From Brevibacillus laterosporus (GTDB lineage Bacteria; Bacillota; Bacilli; Brevibacillales; Brevibacillaceae), in NCBI RefSeq assembly GCF_030489605.1, contig NZ_JAUKFY010000007.1, positions 172,769 through 236,768 of the forward strand: a stretch of DNA of 64,000 bases, given 5' to 3'. Each line of letters starts with the position of its first letter. The stretch's first letter is position 1. The position numbers and the translations under genes were made by a program. This document shows, one piece after another, positions 9,705 through 19,396 of the stretch. The notes under the pieces are model-generated. The model had not been told where the DNA came from and did no database searches. It saw only the letters and a list, made by a program, of their open reading frames with translations.

Positions 9705-11066
9705 TTATTTACATACACGCTTTATTCTGGCAATAAAGAACCCATCGCTAGCAAAGTGGTGTGGCAAAATCTGCACATAGCCCTTTGAAGCATCAACCTT
9801 TTCAGTCAGGCCTATAGGCAAGTCTTCTGTCAATGATTTATCCAGCTCAAACTCTGGGTGCTGAGCAATAAAACGCTCCACAATCTCTTGATTTTCCTGA
9901 GAATCGATAGTGCATGTACTATAAACAAGGTACCCATCTGGCTTTAGTAAAGGAGCAACGCGCTCCAGCAAATCATATTGAATCTCAGAGATCGCTTTTA
10001 TATCCTCTGCTGTTTTATTCCATTTCAGGTCAGGCTTACGGCGAATGACACCAAATCCGCTGCAAGGAGCATCTAGTAAAATTCGATCAAATTGACCCAC
10101 GTTACGGTCTAATAAATCAGCCGCATCCGCAACCATTGTTACGATAATCGTAATGCCTAGACGTTTCGCATTTTGTTCAATCAGCTCGCGTTTATGAGGA
10201 TGCACATCGCAAGCAAGAATCTCCCCCTGATTGCCCATCAACTCTGCCATATGCGTTGTTTTCCCTCCTGGTGCCGCACAAGCATCCAGAACGCGTAGGT
10301 TTGGAGTAAGGTGCAGGGCAGGGGCCACTAGCATAGAGCTTTCGTCCTGAATGGTGCAAAATCCTTCCTGAAACCAAGAAGAGCCTGCTGCATGTCCACT
10401 TTGCAGCAAAAGAGCATCTGGCGTTAGCTCAGATTTTGCAGCCTCTGGGAATGCTTCCTTCATTTGTTGCAACAACGCATCAGCAGTTGTTCGCAAACGA
10501 TTTACTCGAATGCTTGGCATAGGAGGCTGATTATTGCTGTGACAGATCGCCCTGGTGGTTTCCTCACCATATTGTTTAATCCAGCGTTTGACCAGCCACT
10601 CTGGATGTGACTCTGTGACCGCAATTTGCTTTGTTATGCCTTTAGGTAGTTTGTCCCATGCCTCTGGTTGGCGAAGAATATTGCGCAAAACACCGTTGAC
10701 CAATGAGGAAATCCCCTTGTGTCCGCGCTTTTTGGCAATTTCAACTGCTTCATGTACGGCTGCTCGATCGGGGACACGGTCCAAGAAACGAACCTGATAC
10801 AGGCTCATCCGTAATAATTGCAGAACCCAGCCCTGAAGTTTTTTTGTACCACCCTTTACAAATTGACCAATGACTTCATCTAACGTCATTTTACGTTGAA
10901 TTGTTCCATAAACAAGCTCCGTCACCAATCCTACATCTGCTTTGGAAAGCCCTGCTTCATCTAAAGCGTATTTCAATTCTAGGTTGCTGTAGGACTGATT
11001 TTCTTCTACTCGCACCAGAACATCTAGGGCTACTTCCCGCGCTGTTGTACTTCTCGTTTTTGACAC
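9705..11066 (-). CDS. rsmB: 16S rRNA (cytosine-967 C5)-methyltransferase RsmB
   Basis: Methylates C967 of 16S rRNA. The 453-residue protein has an N-terminal NusB-like helical domain (1 to about 140, [20 protein letters not shown]) and a C-terminal SAM-dependent methyltransferase domain of the NOL1/NOP2/Sun family. Key motifs are [15 protein letters not shown] (SAM), [15 protein letters not shown] and the catalytic YSTCTI. The start is a GTG with AGGAG upstream, 4 bases after the fmt stop codon, so rsmB is translated with fmt. The order def-fmt-rsmB-rlmN is conserved in Bacilli. Confidence 0.96.
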   Translation of the reverse strand: MSKTRSTTAREVALDVLVRVEENQSYSNLELKYALDEAGLSKADVGLVTELVYGTIQRKMTLDEVIGQFVKGGTKKLQGWVLQLLRMSLYQVRFLDRVPDRAAVHEAVEIAKKRGHKGISSLVNGVLRNILRQPEAWDKLPKGITKQIAVTESHPEWLVKRWIKQYGEETTRAICHSNNQPPMPSIRVNRLRTTADALLQQMKEAFPEAAKSELTPDALLLQSGHAAGSSWFQEGFCTIQDESSMLVAPALHLTPNLRVLDACAAPGGKTTHMAELMGNQGEILACDVHPHKRELIEQNAKRLGITIIVTMVADAADLLDRNVGQFDRILLDAPCSGFGVIRRKPDLKWNKTAEDIKAISEIQYDLLERVAPLLKPDGYLVYSTCTIDSQENQEIVERFIAQHPEFELDKSLTEDLPIGLTEKVDASKGYVQILPHHFASDGFFIARIKRVCK

Positions 11067-11070
11067 GAAT

Positions 11071-12024
11071 TTATTCTCCTACTTTCGAACCTGAAGCAAT
11101 TGAAGCGCCTGCACCGCGTAAGTAATCGTACACGCTCATACGCTTTTTGCCCTCTGGTTGGATTTCTTTCAAGATAATACTTCCTGTTCCACAAGCAATG
11201 ATGAGACCATCCTCGGTTCGGTCGATGATAGTTCCAGGTGCAGCCAGTTGGCCACCTAGCTCGACTACTTCGGCCCACCAAATTTTCCACACTTTGCCTT
11301 CAAAAGTAGTAAAGGCAACAGGCCATGAGTTCATACCACGCACCTGATTATATATGTCCCGAGCTGATTTATTCCAATCTAGTCGCTCATTCTCACGTTT
11401 AATATTAGGCGCAAAGGTAGCTTCCTCATGGTTTTGAGGCTCCGGTGTGATCTCGCCCTTCAATAGTTTTGGCAACGTTTCAATCAATAAGTCTGCTCCG
11501 GCTGTCGCTAACTTTTCAAACATGCTAGCCGCTGTATCGCGTTCTTCAATCGGTACAATCACCTTCGAGATCATGTCACCTGCATCCAGCGCTTGTACCA
11601 TATACATAATGGTAACCCCTGTCTCTTTCTCGCCATTAATAATGCTGGCGTGAATGGGAGCGCCGCCGCGATATTTTGGCAATAAGGATGCATGTATATT
11701 AATGCACCCATGTTTAGGGGCTTCTAATAAAGAGACAGGTAAAATTTGACCGTAAGCTGCTGTTACAATCAAATCGGGACGAGTAGCATCCAACACGCTC
11801 TGAACAGCTTCACTCTCCCTAATTTTTTCCGGCTGATAAACAGGCAACTCGTAACGAAGCGCCAGCTCTTTCACCGGAGGAGGGGTCAGCACGCGTTTGC
11901 GGCCGACCGGACGATCCGGTTGTGTGACAACGCCTACAACCTGATAACCATTCGTGATCAGGGCTTCCAAGCTTTGTGTCGCAAAATCAGGGGTTCCCAT
12001 AAAAAGAATACGAGTATCTTTCAA
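11071..12024 (-). CDS. fmt: Methionyl-tRNA formyltransferase
   Basis: Transfers a formyl group from 10-formyl-THF to initiator Met-tRNA. The family start ILFMGTPDFA is followed by GVVTQPDRPVGR and the catalytic region NIHASLLPKYRGGAPI (Asn, His), plus GVTIMYM and LDAGDM; the C-terminal tRNA-binding OB domain is present. The longest frame begins inside def, but the first residues before KDTRILF lack similarity. A TTG at 12024, preceded by GGAAGGGG and 5 bases after the def stop codon, gives the expected 317 residues and is chosen. Confidence 0.95.
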   Translation of the reverse strand: MKDTRILFMGTPDFATQSLEALITNGYQVVGVVTQPDRPVGRKRVLTPPPVKELALRYELPVYQPEKIRESEAVQSVLDATRPDLIVTAAYGQILPVSLLEAPKHGCINIHASLLPKYRGGAPIHASIINGEKETGVTIMYMVQALDAGDMISKVIVPIEERDTAASMFEKLATAGADLLIETLPKLLKGEITPEPQNHEEATFAPNIKRENERLDWNKSARDIYNQVRGMNSWPVAFTTFEGKVWKIWWAEVVELGGQLAAPGTIIDRTEDGLIIACGTGSIILKEIQPEGKKRMSVYDYLRGAGASIASGSKVGE

Positions 12025-12028
12025 GACT

Positions 12029-12508
12029 CTAAACCCCTTCCTTGCCCTCTGTTGCAGGATATACTTTTTCAGCGATGTCAATAAATAAAACACCGTTCAA
12101 ATGATCCAGTTCATGCTGAATGCAACGAGCTTCCAAGTCGTCTACTTCCAGCTCATAGAAATTACCGTCACGGTCTTGTGCACGCATTTTAACCACCATA
12201 TGACGGCGAACATCACCATGTAGACCTGGAATACTTAGGCACCCTTCTGGATAATTGTCAAATTGCTCGCCACTAAACTCAATGATTTCAGGGTTGATCG
12301 CTTCTACATAGAAATCGCCGCAATCCATCACGAATACGCGTTTCGAAATCCCTACCTGCGGAGCCGCAATCCCCACCCCGTTTGCTGCATACATTGTATC
12401 TTTCATATCATCAAGCAATTTGTGCAGATTACTGTTAAATTTGGTTACCTGTATTGCTTTTTCTCTTAAAATAGGATCAGGATGGTTTACGATGTTGCGA
12501 ATTGCCAT
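12029..12508 (-). CDS. def: Peptide deformylase
   Basis: Removes the N-formyl group from nascent proteins using an Fe2+ or Zn2+ centre. All three motifs are present: GVGIAAPQVG (about 45-54), EGCLSIPG (metal Cys) and QHELDHLNG (metal His pair and catalytic Glu). The 159-residue length fits the short type 1-like enzymes. A strong AGGAGG lies upstream of the ATG. It pairs functionally with fmt directly downstream. Confidence 0.97.
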   Translation of the reverse strand: MAIRNIVNHPDPILREKAIQVTKFNSNLHKLLDDMKDTMYAANGVGIAAPQVGISKRVFVMDCGDFYVEAINPEIIEFSGEQFDNYPEGCLSIPGLHGDVRRHMVVKMRAQDRDGNFYELEVDDLEARCIQHELDHLNGVLFIDIAEKVYPATEGKEGV

Positions 12509-12557
12509 AAAAAAGGCCTCCTTTATCTATATCCAGCATAAATTGCATTTGATCTGA

Positions 12558-15038
12558 TTAGAGTAGCATCTGTGGGTCGACATCTATCGTGGACAACACT
12601 TTGTTTTGTTTCATCCAATCATCAAAATGTAGCGTAGTTTGCGCCAACAGATCAAATATTTTCGGTTCATCACGATATTTTAACATGATCTGAAACCTAA
12701 ATCTATCTTTGATCCGGGCAATCGGTGAGGCCACAGGCCCCAGAACTACGGTTGTCTGCGCCAGCCGCGGCCGTAAATAAGCAGCATACTGTTCCGCAGC
12801 CCGAATTACCATAGGAACATCCTCATGGGAAAATGTGATCAATACTAAGCGATAAAATGGGGGATAACCCTTCTTTTTACGGTGAATCATCTCAGCTTCA
12901 TAAAAGGCTTCATAATCGTGACGAGTTGCATGCTGGATGCTGTAATGCTCAGGTGTATAGGTTTGTACGACTACATTACCAGAAAGCTCATGCCGACCGG
13001 CTCGCCCCCCTACCTGGGTGAGAAGCTGAAAGGTTTTTTCTGCTGCCCGAAAATCCGGCAGATGTAAGGATGTATCGGCAGCAATTACTCCTACAAGCGT
13101 AACACGTGGAAAATCAAGACCCTTTGCTATCATTTGTGTGCCTAATAAAATATCACCCTGACCAGTCCGAAATTTGGTCAAAAGCGCCTCGTGCGCTCCT
13201 TTTTTGGAGGTAGTATCCACATCCATCCGAATAACGCGAACACCGGGAAATAATTTAGCCAACTCTTCCTCGACCTTCTGTGTCCCTGTGCCAAAAAAAC
13301 GAATGTGATCACTTTGGCATTCAGGACAATGCCTTGGCTGGGAAATGGTATAACCACAATAATGACAGCGAGCCGTATGATTTGTTCGATGATAAGTAAG
13401 TGAGATATCGCAATGCGGGCAAGCTAACGTATAGCCACAGGAGCGGCACATGACAAAAGTAGAGAAGCCTCTACGATTCAAAAAAATAACAATCTGCTCC
13501 TGTTTTTGAAGCCGATCCGCAATCATTTGATGTAGGCTCCTGCTAAACATGGATCGATTTTGCTCGCGCATCTCTTCTCGCATATCCACCACATGCACTT
13601 TAGGAAGCGGTCTGTTCCCTACCCGAGACTTCATTGATAACAAATCATAACGTCCACGCGTTGCCAGCGCATAAGTTTCCAAAGCGGGTGTGGCACTACC
13701 CATGATAAACACACCTTTATTCATCTGTGCTCGCCATAACGCCACATCCCTAGCATGGTATCTTGGAGTCTCCTCCTGTTTATAAGAGCCCTCATGCTCC
13801 TCATCCATGATGATCAGGCCCAGATTACGAAACGGAGCAAAGATAGCCGAACGGGCTCCGACTACTACCTGTACCTGCTGCCGCAAAATTTTGCGCCACT
13901 CATCATAGCGCTCGCCTTGTGACAACGCACTATGTAATACAGCTACATTATCACCAAAACGCCCCTTAATCCTCTCTACCATCTGAGGCGTCAGTGAAAT
14001 TTCAGGCACTAAAAAGATAGCTTCTCGGCCCTTCGCTAACGTATGTTCAATTGCTTCCATATACACTTCTGTCTTACCGCTACCCGTGACGCCATGTAGC
14101 AGGAAGGAATGATATTCTTCTTGCTCAATGGAACGCAAAATAGCCGCTAAATTATGTTGTTGCTCCCGTGTCAATATATGCTTTGGCGGAGGGGAAAAAG
14201 TACGATTGGCGTAAGGATCTCTCCCTACTTCTTTCTGCTCTATCTCTATCCAGCCTTTTTGTTGCATCGTTGTAAGTGTGGAACGAGTAATAGATAGCTT
14301 TTCGATTACATCCTTGACTGGGTATGATGCCTGCTGTCCTTGTCCCTTCTGCTGGTTCAACAAAAACTCAAGTACATGCCGCATGCGATAGGAGCGCTTT
14401 GGCATGTTCTCTATAAGCTCCCATGCTCGTACCTCATCTATTGCAAGCTGTATATGTGCTAGCTTTTTATGGGTAAGCCGATTTTTCACCTGATATTCAC
14501 TAACAATTAATCCATTTTTAATCCATTTGGGTATTTGTTTGCTATCCGCAGGGAATTGCTTGTCCGCTTCTGTTTGCAGCAGGCTTCCTTGATGCAGCAA
14601 ATAGCGCAGCAACGGATGTTTTTCTGCCATGTCTTCATCCACTTCATCTGCAAGCATGTACCATTTTTCTGTTTTACCTTTTAAAACAGCAGGTAACATC
14701 GCTGCAATGGACATAGTAAGCGGGGATAAATAACGATGACTCATCCATTCCGCCAATTGAATTAATTCAAGGGAGAGTGGAGGAACATCGTCTAATACCT
14801 TTTCTATTTCTTTTATTTTGATCATGCCAGGGCCATCAGGGTCATGATCGGCCTCTTGTCCTTGTATCAATCCGATGACATACCCTTGAACCTTACGAGG
14901 TCCAAACGGTACAACAACACGACTTCCTACCGCTACCAACGGCTGTAACCACAGGGGAACAGCATAGTCATACGGTCGATTGGTCCGAGTTGCTGGGACA
15001 TCTACAATGACTTTTGCTCTGATTTGATGATTATTCAT
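12558..15038 (-). CDS. priA: Primosomal replication helicase PriA
   Basis: The restart helicase that recognises stalled forks and loads the replicative helicase. The 826 residues contain an N-terminal 3'-DNA-binding domain, a winged-helix segment, and the helicase core with Walker A GVTGSGKTEVY, Walker B DEEH in IIMDEEHEGSY and GSATPALE. The zinc-binding insert has paired cysteines (CRSCGYTLACPHC, CHYCGYT, CPECQS), and GGRAGR-type motif VI text is visible. It starts 6 bases after the coaBC stop codon, in the conserved coaBC-priA-def order. Confidence 0.97.
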   Translation of the reverse strand: MNNHQIRAKVIVDVPATRTNRPYDYAVPLWLQPLVAVGSRVVVPFGPRKVQGYVIGLIQGQEADHDPDGPGMIKIKEIEKVLDDVPPLSLELIQLAEWMSHRYLSPLTMSIAAMLPAVLKGKTEKWYMLADEVDEDMAEKHPLLRYLLHQGSLLQTEADKQFPADSKQIPKWIKNGLIVSEYQVKNRLTHKKLAHIQLAIDEVRAWELIENMPKRSYRMRHVLEFLLNQQKGQGQQASYPVKDVIEKLSITRSTLTTMQQKGWIEIEQKEVGRDPYANRTFSPPPKHILTREQQHNLAAILRSIEQEEYHSFLLHGVTGSGKTEVYMEAIEHTLAKGREAIFLVPEISLTPQMVERIKGRFGDNVAVLHSALSQGERYDEWRKILRQQVQVVVGARSAIFAPFRNLGLIIMDEEHEGSYKQEETPRYHARDVALWRAQMNKGVFIMGSATPALETYALATRGRYDLLSMKSRVGNRPLPKVHVVDMREEMREQNRSMFSRSLHQMIADRLQKQEQIVIFLNRRGFSTFVMCRSCGYTLACPHCDISLTYHRTNHTARCHYCGYTISQPRHCPECQSDHIRFFGTGTQKVEEELAKLFPGVRVIRMDVDTTSKKGAHEALLTKFRTGQGDILLGTQMIAKGLDFPRVTLVGVIAADTSLHLPDFRAAEKTFQLLTQVGGRAGRHELSGNVVVQTYTPEHYSIQHATRHDYEAFYEAEMIHRKKKGYPPFYRLVLITFSHEDVPMVIRAAEQYAAYLRPRLAQTTVVLGPVASPIARIKDRFRFQIMLKYRDEPKIFDLLAQTTLHFDDWMKQNKVLSTIDVDPQMLL

Positions 15039-15044
15039 GCGGCA

Positions 15045-16301
15045 TCACGCCTCTTGAACCGCTACTTGCAGATTCTGCTTAATTACATCTATAAGTCGCT
15101 CTGCTACGTCCCGCTTACTCATTTTATCGAGACGAATCGGTGCTAGATCCTGTTGATAGATGGTTACAATATTCGTATCAACACCCATACCTGCCCCTTC
15201 CTGCAACACATCATTCGCTACAATGATATCCAAATTTTTACGGCGCATTTTATCTAGTGCGTGCTTCTCAACCTCCTGCGTTTCCGCTGCGAAGCCGACT
15301 AGCATCTGGTGGGTTTTCTGTTCTCCTAACGTCCGAAGAATATCTGGAGCTTTTACTAACGAAAGCGAAAAGTCCTCACTCTGTGTTTTCTTGACCTTAT
15401 GGGCATTCACTTGTTCCGGGCGATAATCAGATACAGCAGCTGACTTGATCACAACATCGGCCTGCGGATAAACCTCAAGGACTGCATCCAGCATCTCTTG
15501 GACAGACTCGACTGGTACAAAAGTCACTCCAGCAGGGATGGAAAGCGCTGTAGGTCCGCTGATTAACGTAACATCCGCTCCACGGTCACGCGCTGCTTCT
15601 GCAATCGCATAGCCCATCTTCCCGCTCGAATAATTTGAAATATAACGTACTGGATCAATTTTTTCACGAGTAGGTCCTGCTGTCACAACGATTTTTTTGC
15701 CTTGCAGGTCCTGTTGTGGTGCTGAATGTAATGATTTCGCAGCAGTCTCTTTCTGTTCAAAAAAGCGAATAGCCGCTTCTACAATTTCTTCAGGCTCGGC
15801 TAAGCGTCCTTTGCCAACCCAACCACAAGCCAGCATGCCTTCATTCGGCTCTACCATGGTTACTCCATAGGAGAGTAAACGCTGCATGTTGGCTTGTACA
15901 GCAGGATGATTATACATATTTACATTCATAGCCGGTGCTACCATTACAGGAGCAGTCGTAGCCAATAACATGGTAGATAACATATCATCAGCTATTCCGT
16001 TTGCATATTTCCCGATAATGTTAGCTGTGGCAGGGGCGAGTATGACCAAGTCAGCTCGATCCGCGACATCTATATGAGAGATGACTCCTGGGACGGGTTC
16101 TTTGAACGTGTCTGTATAAACAGGTCGATGCGATAATGCCTCAAACGTAATTGGTTGTACAAACTTACAAGCATTAGCCGTCAACACGACGTTTACTCTG
16201 GCTCCTGCCTGTGTCAATTTACTTGTTAAGGCTGCTGCTTTATAGGCGGCAATTCCACCGGACACACCCAGAACAATCTCTTTATGTTGTAAGATACTCA
16301 T
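15045..16301 (-). CDS. coaBC: Bifunctional phosphopantothenoylcysteine decarboxylase/synthetase
   Basis: Catalyses two coenzyme A steps: CTP-dependent coupling of 4'-phosphopantothenate to cysteine (CoaB) and decarboxylation to 4'-phosphopantetheine (CoaC). The N-terminal flavoprotein half shows GVSGGIAAYKAA, APATANIIGKYANGIADD, PAMNVNMY and ACGWVGKGR. The C-terminal half starts near VTAGPTREKIDPVRYISN and includes KSAAVSDYRP. The ATG at 16301 (14 codons into the longest frame) has AAAGGAG 7 bases upstream and matches the family start, giving 418 residues. In Bacillus rpoZ is directly upstream; here two unrelated genes intervene. Confidence 0.96.
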   Translation of the reverse strand: MSILQHKEIVLGVSGGIAAYKAAALTSKLTQAGARVNVVLTANACKFVQPITFEALSHRPVYTDTFKEPVPGVISHIDVADRADLVILAPATANIIGKYANGIADDMLSTMLLATTAPVMVAPAMNVNMYNHPAVQANMQRLLSYGVTMVEPNEGMLACGWVGKGRLAEPEEIVEAAIRFFEQKETAAKSLHSAPQQDLQGKKIVVTAGPTREKIDPVRYISNYSSGKMGYAIAEAARDRGADVTLISGPTALSIPAGVTFVPVESVQEMLDAVLEVYPQADVVIKSAAVSDYRPEQVNAHKVKKTQSEDFSLSLVKAPDILRTLGEQKTHQMLVGFAAETQEVEKHALDKMRRKNLDIIVANDVLQEGAGMGVDTNIVTIYQQDLAPIRLDKMSKRDVAERLIDVIKQNLQVAVQEA

Positions 16302-16562
16302 GGTACAGCTCCTTTCACGCCAACCTACGCAAAAAAACAACCTTCAAAAAGTGGTTGAGCGTTTTGCATTCATTGCAGTTATCATATAAATTTTATTGTT
16401 ATATTGGCTTTCTCTGCTTTCGAGTATATATTTTTTATAGCTTTTTGTAACCTCTTTTGCCTATTTTGGTCTCAAAATTGCCCCATTTGGTACAATCCCT
16501 TCTCCACCATCATGGAGCCATTTCATTCCCTATCATTAACCTGCTCCTCCAAGATTAATCAC

Positions 16563-16594
16563 AAAAAGCCCCTGCATGGCAGCAAGGGCTTTTC
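16563..16594 (-). terminator. Intrinsic terminator of the secreted-protein gene
   Basis: AAAAGCCC and GGGCTTTT form an 8-bp stem around a 14-base loop and are flanked by A- and T-runs. It lies just after the stop codon of the gene at 16610-17773. The remainder of the 16302-16609 gap is AT-rich and should contain the coaBC promoter, but no convincing box is visible. Confidence 0.8.
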
Positions 16595-16609
16595 ATTTGT
16601 TTATCTATA

Positions 16610-17773
16610 TTATTTAGTACCTTCATTCACATAAATTGTAAAAATGTCACCGTTACCATTAACCCCTATTTGTATCGCATCTTGCTTATCTGGAAGAGAG
16701 AATTGAATCATACTTCCTTTTTGATTATCGTAATTCTTACCGCTGTAGGTCCAGTCCATAATCTCTTGGATTTTATACGCTTGCGCCTTCTCTTTGTAAA
16801 AGCTTTGGAGAAATTGAATCGCTTTTTGCTTAGCGATATCTGGAGCAGGGATTTTATCGGATAACGTCGGATAATTTAACAATTTCAATTGACCATTCTT
16901 TTTGATAGCAATGGTAGCAACGTTAAGTGAACCCCAACCTTGATCTTGTGCATGTTTTAGAGTCACGTTAAAAGTTTGGTTATGATATTCATACGTAACA
17001 TTCTTAAGTGGAAATTTTTTAAAATGAGACAAAGTAGCTATTACTTTATCATAGGTAACCTGGGCAGGCTGAGAAAGGATATCATCCTGCATTTCACGTG
17101 TATTCAGTTCTGCACCGTACCACTTATCAAAGGTTGTTGGTTTCGTTTCAATCCGATATGCACCGATACCTCCATCGTCCGCAAAGGTAATAGACGCGTA
17201 CGTAGCCATTTTCCCATTACCCTCGATAGGGGATTTCACATTAACAATAGGTGGACGCGTTTTACCCGGAGCATCGTGATCAGGTTCGCGCCAAATTGAA
17301 ATGATCTGATAGTTTTTCGCTTTCGCTCCGTACAAATTCTGCAGCAATGTAGTTGTTTTCTCTTTTGCTTGCTCATCTGTAATAACCTTTTTGTCTCCAG
17401 CAGATGTTTTATATCGATAATCTCCTTCCCTATCCACTCCAGCAGGTTCCATAAGCCTAAATCTATAAAGTTGATTCGTTTCCTTATTGATTTCTATCGA
17501 GAGAGAGGGCGTGCCCGGACCATTTTTACTCAGCGTCACCGTTATCAAATCACTCCACTCATAATTTTGCAGGTTCACCTTGTGATAGTCCTTTACCTTT
17601 GGAAACATAAGTGCTATTTTTTCCTGCCATTGACTTGCGATCTTGGTGTACTTGTCCATTCCCACCTTCTGCGTGACGACATTTTCCTTTGCATCAACAG
17701 CCTCTAGCGGCGGCATCGCTGATAATAGACTAATTATTGCTACCGTGGCTGTAAACCTATGAAAAGTATTCAT
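16610..17773 (-). CDS. Secreted protein with repeated PepSY/YcdB-like segments
   Basis: An exported protein of unknown function. The ATG at 17773 has a perfect AGGAGG 7 bases upstream and gives 387 residues starting with a signal peptide (MNTFHRFTATVAIISLLSAM, then a likely Ala-X-Ala cleavage before KENVV). The mature part shows two related segments, each with a helix containing AKEKTTTLLQNLYGAKAKNYQI or KQKAIQFLQSFYKEKAQAY-type text followed by strands. This pattern is seen in YcdB/PepSY-like domains that inhibit or modulate secreted enzymes; the assignment is tentative. It is divergent from a lectin gene and interrupts the usual rpoZ-coaBC junction. Confidence 0.75.
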   Translation of the reverse strand: MNTFHRFTATVAIISLLSAMPPLEAVDAKENVVTQKVGMDKYTKIASQWQEKIALMFPKVKDYHKVNLQNYEWSDLITVTLSKNGPGTPSLSIEINKETNQLYRFRLMEPAGVDREGDYRYKTSAGDKKVITDEQAKEKTTTLLQNLYGAKAKNYQIISIWREPDHDAPGKTRPPIVNVKSPIEGNGKMATYASITFADDGGIGAYRIETKPTTFDKWYGAELNTREMQDDILSQPAQVTYDKVIATLSHFKKFPLKNVTYEYHNQTFNVTLKHAQDQGWGSLNVATIAIKKNGQLKLLNYPTLSDKIPAPDIAKQKAIQFLQSFYKEKAQAYKIQEIMDWTYSGKNYDNQKGSMIQFSLPDKQDAIQIGVNGNGDIFTIYVNEGTK

Positions 17774-17936
17774 TTTGTATCCTCCTGATTTCTGTTGCGA
17801 ATTTTTGTATCTTAGATTAGTCACAGAAAAAGCAAAAAGGTTACAGATCGCTTGTAAAAATAACAGTAAAATAGTCCGTAATTCATAAAGACGGAAATTT
17901 TATGAATAAATTACATTTATTGGATTATATTAAAAT

Positions 17937-17950
17937 TGAACAAAAGTTCA
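17937..17950. promoter_or_regulatory. LexA-box-like inverted repeat before the lectin gene
   Basis: TGAACAAAAGTTCA is a perfect palindrome with the GAAC-N4-GTTC core of the Bacillus LexA (DinR) box CGAACRNRYGTTCG. The outer bases (T/A rather than C/G) and the last spacer base differ. It lies between an AT-rich promoter-like stretch and the AAAGGAG of the lectin gene, a position suited to repression. Any other palindromic repressor could use it. Confidence 0.35.
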
Positions 17951-17972
17951 TTTTCCAAAGGAGTGATTAGGT

Positions 17973-18389
17973 ATGTCGTGGAGAAAATCTACACAATTCG
18001 GCGGCGATGGCGGCAGTCCCTTCAGTGATGATCTCACTAACGTGAAAAGACTAGCAGGCTTCTATATCCGTCATGGCAGTAGAATCGATGCTATTCAGGG
18101 GGTTTATGAGTATTCAGACGGAAGAAGAACCCCACAAGGTTTCCATGGAGGATACGGAGGCTCTCATAATATTGTTTTCTTTGAAAATGATGAGTATATC
18201 ATCCAAATTACCGGGCGTACTGACAGGCGGGTAGATCAACTTACCTTTACGACAAATAAACGTACGTACGGTCCTTACGGCGGGGATGGGGGCAGTCCCT
18301 TTGAGATTGACGCCGCACATATAAGTGGCTTCTTTGGAAGATCTGCTAGTGAACTTGATGCGATAGGCTTTTTTATACCTACAGTCTAA
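17973..18389 (+). CDS. Jacalin-like lectin domain protein
   Basis: A 138-residue single-domain protein with the jacalin (mannose-binding lectin) fold signature: GGDGGSPFSDD at the N terminus, RLAGFYIRHGSRIDAIQGVY, GGSHNIVFF, and a second GGDGGSPFEID followed by ISGFFGRSASELDAIGF. The two GGDGGSPF segments mark internal symmetry. There is no signal peptide. Such domains bind mannose-type glycans; bacterial single-domain versions are poorly characterised and sometimes accompany insecticidal proteins. AAAGGAG precedes the ATG and a strong terminator follows, so it is monocistronic. Its placement between rpoZ and coaBC suggests acquisition. Confidence 0.88.
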   Translation: MSWRKSTQFGGDGGSPFSDDLTNVKRLAGFYIRHGSRIDAIQGVYEYSDGRRTPQGFHGGYGGSHNIVFFENDEYIIQITGRTDRRVDQLTFTTNKRTYGPYGGDGGSPFEIDAAHISGFFGRSASELDAIGFFIPTV

Positions 18390-18401
18390 CATACATTTTT
18401 T

Positions 18402-18432
18402 AACGTTATCATTCGCTTGATAACGTTTTTTT
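18402..18432 (+). terminator. Intrinsic terminator of the lectin gene
   Basis: A perfect 10-bp stem AACGTTATCA/TGATAACGTT with a 6-base loop, followed by eight T residues. Confidence 0.92.
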
Positions 18433-18463
18433 TCATACTAACCAATTCTTATGGTTACAAGTC

Positions 18464-18510
18464 GTCAAAAACAATAAGCTCCCTTTATGAAACGAACATA
18501 AAGAGAGCTT
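18464..18510 (-). terminator. Intrinsic terminator after rpoZ
   Basis: AAGCTCCCTTTATG and CATAAAGAGAGCTT (14 bp, one mismatch, 7-base loop); on the minus strand it is followed by TTATTGTTTTTG. It separates the yicC-remA-gmk-rpoZ operon from the accessory genes and coaBC. Confidence 0.8.
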
Positions 18511-18552
18511 GTCGGTCTAAAACGCGCCTGTACCTATTCCTTTTTCTTCGGA

Positions 18553-18756
18553 TTATTTTACTGCTGGAGTCTCGTACGGTAATTTGTCTGAGATGATTTC
18601 CTCTAACGATTGCCCAACAAATTTTTTCGAGAAAGGTTTTTCTACCTGCATATCATTGTCTTCACGAAGCTGACGTGCACGCTTGGAAGCGAGTGTCACC
18701 AATGTATATTTACTACCTACTTTGTCTACAAGTTTATCAATCGATGGATATAACAT
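18553..18756 (-). CDS. rpoZ: RNA polymerase omega subunit
   Basis: The small assembly factor of RNA polymerase. The 67-residue protein has the family text [20 protein letters not shown] and [11 protein letters not shown] that packs around the beta' C terminus, and the Bacillales tail [21 protein letters not shown] overlaps the gmk stop region, and the two genes are 3 bases apart. It is the last gene of the yicC-remA-gmk-rpoZ operon. Confidence 0.95.
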   Translation of the reverse strand: MLYPSIDKLVDKVGSKYTLVTLASKRARQLREDNDMQVEKPFSKKFVGQSLEEIISDKLPYETPAVK

Positions 18757-18759
18757 GTA

Positions 18760-19374
18760 TTATACCTCCTTAAGCCATTTCAAAAATTTATGAACCTGAC
18801 GATCTTTTTTCAAATGCTCGGCTGTTACAATGGATTTAATCTTTTCACATGCATGTGAGATTTCATCATTAACGACAACATAATCATAATGATCCATCAT
18901 CTCAATCTCAGTACGCGCCATCGCCATCCGATTCTTAATGGATTCTTCCGTTTCCGTACCACGTCCAACAATGCGGTTTTGTAACTCTTCCAGATCAGGC
19001 GGTGCTAAGAATAAGAAAATGCCTTGCGGGAATTTTTCTTTTACCTGCATGGCTCCTTGCACTTCAATTTCCAGAATGACATCTCGTCCGGTAGCGAGTG
19101 TGTCCTCTACAAAACGTCTGGGCGTTCCATAGTAGTTACCAACATACTCTGCCCATTCGAGAAGCTCATCTTCTTTAATCATACGCTTAAACTCTTCTTT
19201 TTCTTTAAAGAAATAGTTTACCCCATCCACTTCGTTCACACGCGGTTGTCTGGTTGTCGCAGATACGGAGTAGATAAGTTGCGGCATGTATTCTCTAAGC
19301 GCTTTACAAACCGTTCCTTTACCCACTCCAGATGGCCCCGACAAAACTAACAGAAGGCCGTGGTCCTTATCCAT
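18760..19374 (-). CDS. gmk: Guanylate kinase
   Basis: Phosphorylates GMP to GDP. P-loop [12 protein letters not shown]-binding [17 protein letters not shown] and the lid region [16 protein letters not shown] are present. The frame is open to 19416, overlapping remA by 20 bases. Three ATGs are possible (19416, 19404, 19374). The last begins [13 protein letters not shown], aligns with the usual family start and is the only one with an AGGAG upstream, though spaced 14 bases away, so it is preferred with reservation. The product would be 204 residues. Confidence 0.93.
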   Translation of the reverse strand: MDKDHGLLLVLSGPSGVGKGTVCKALREYMPQLIYSVSATTRQPRVNEVDGVNYFFKEKEEFKRMIKEDELLEWAEYVGNYYGTPRRFVEDTLATGRDVILEIEVQGAMQVKEKFPQGIFLFLAPPDLEELQNRIVGRGTETEESIKNRMAMARTEIEMMDHYDYVVVNDEISHACEKIKSIVTAEHLKKDRQVHKFLKWLKEV

Positions 19375-19396
19375 AATCTTTGTTTCAACTCCTACC

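Noticed and set aside
11030..11290. 86-codon minus-strand frame across the fmt-rsmB junction
   Set aside because: It overlaps both clearly functional genes in another frame and has no recognisable product.
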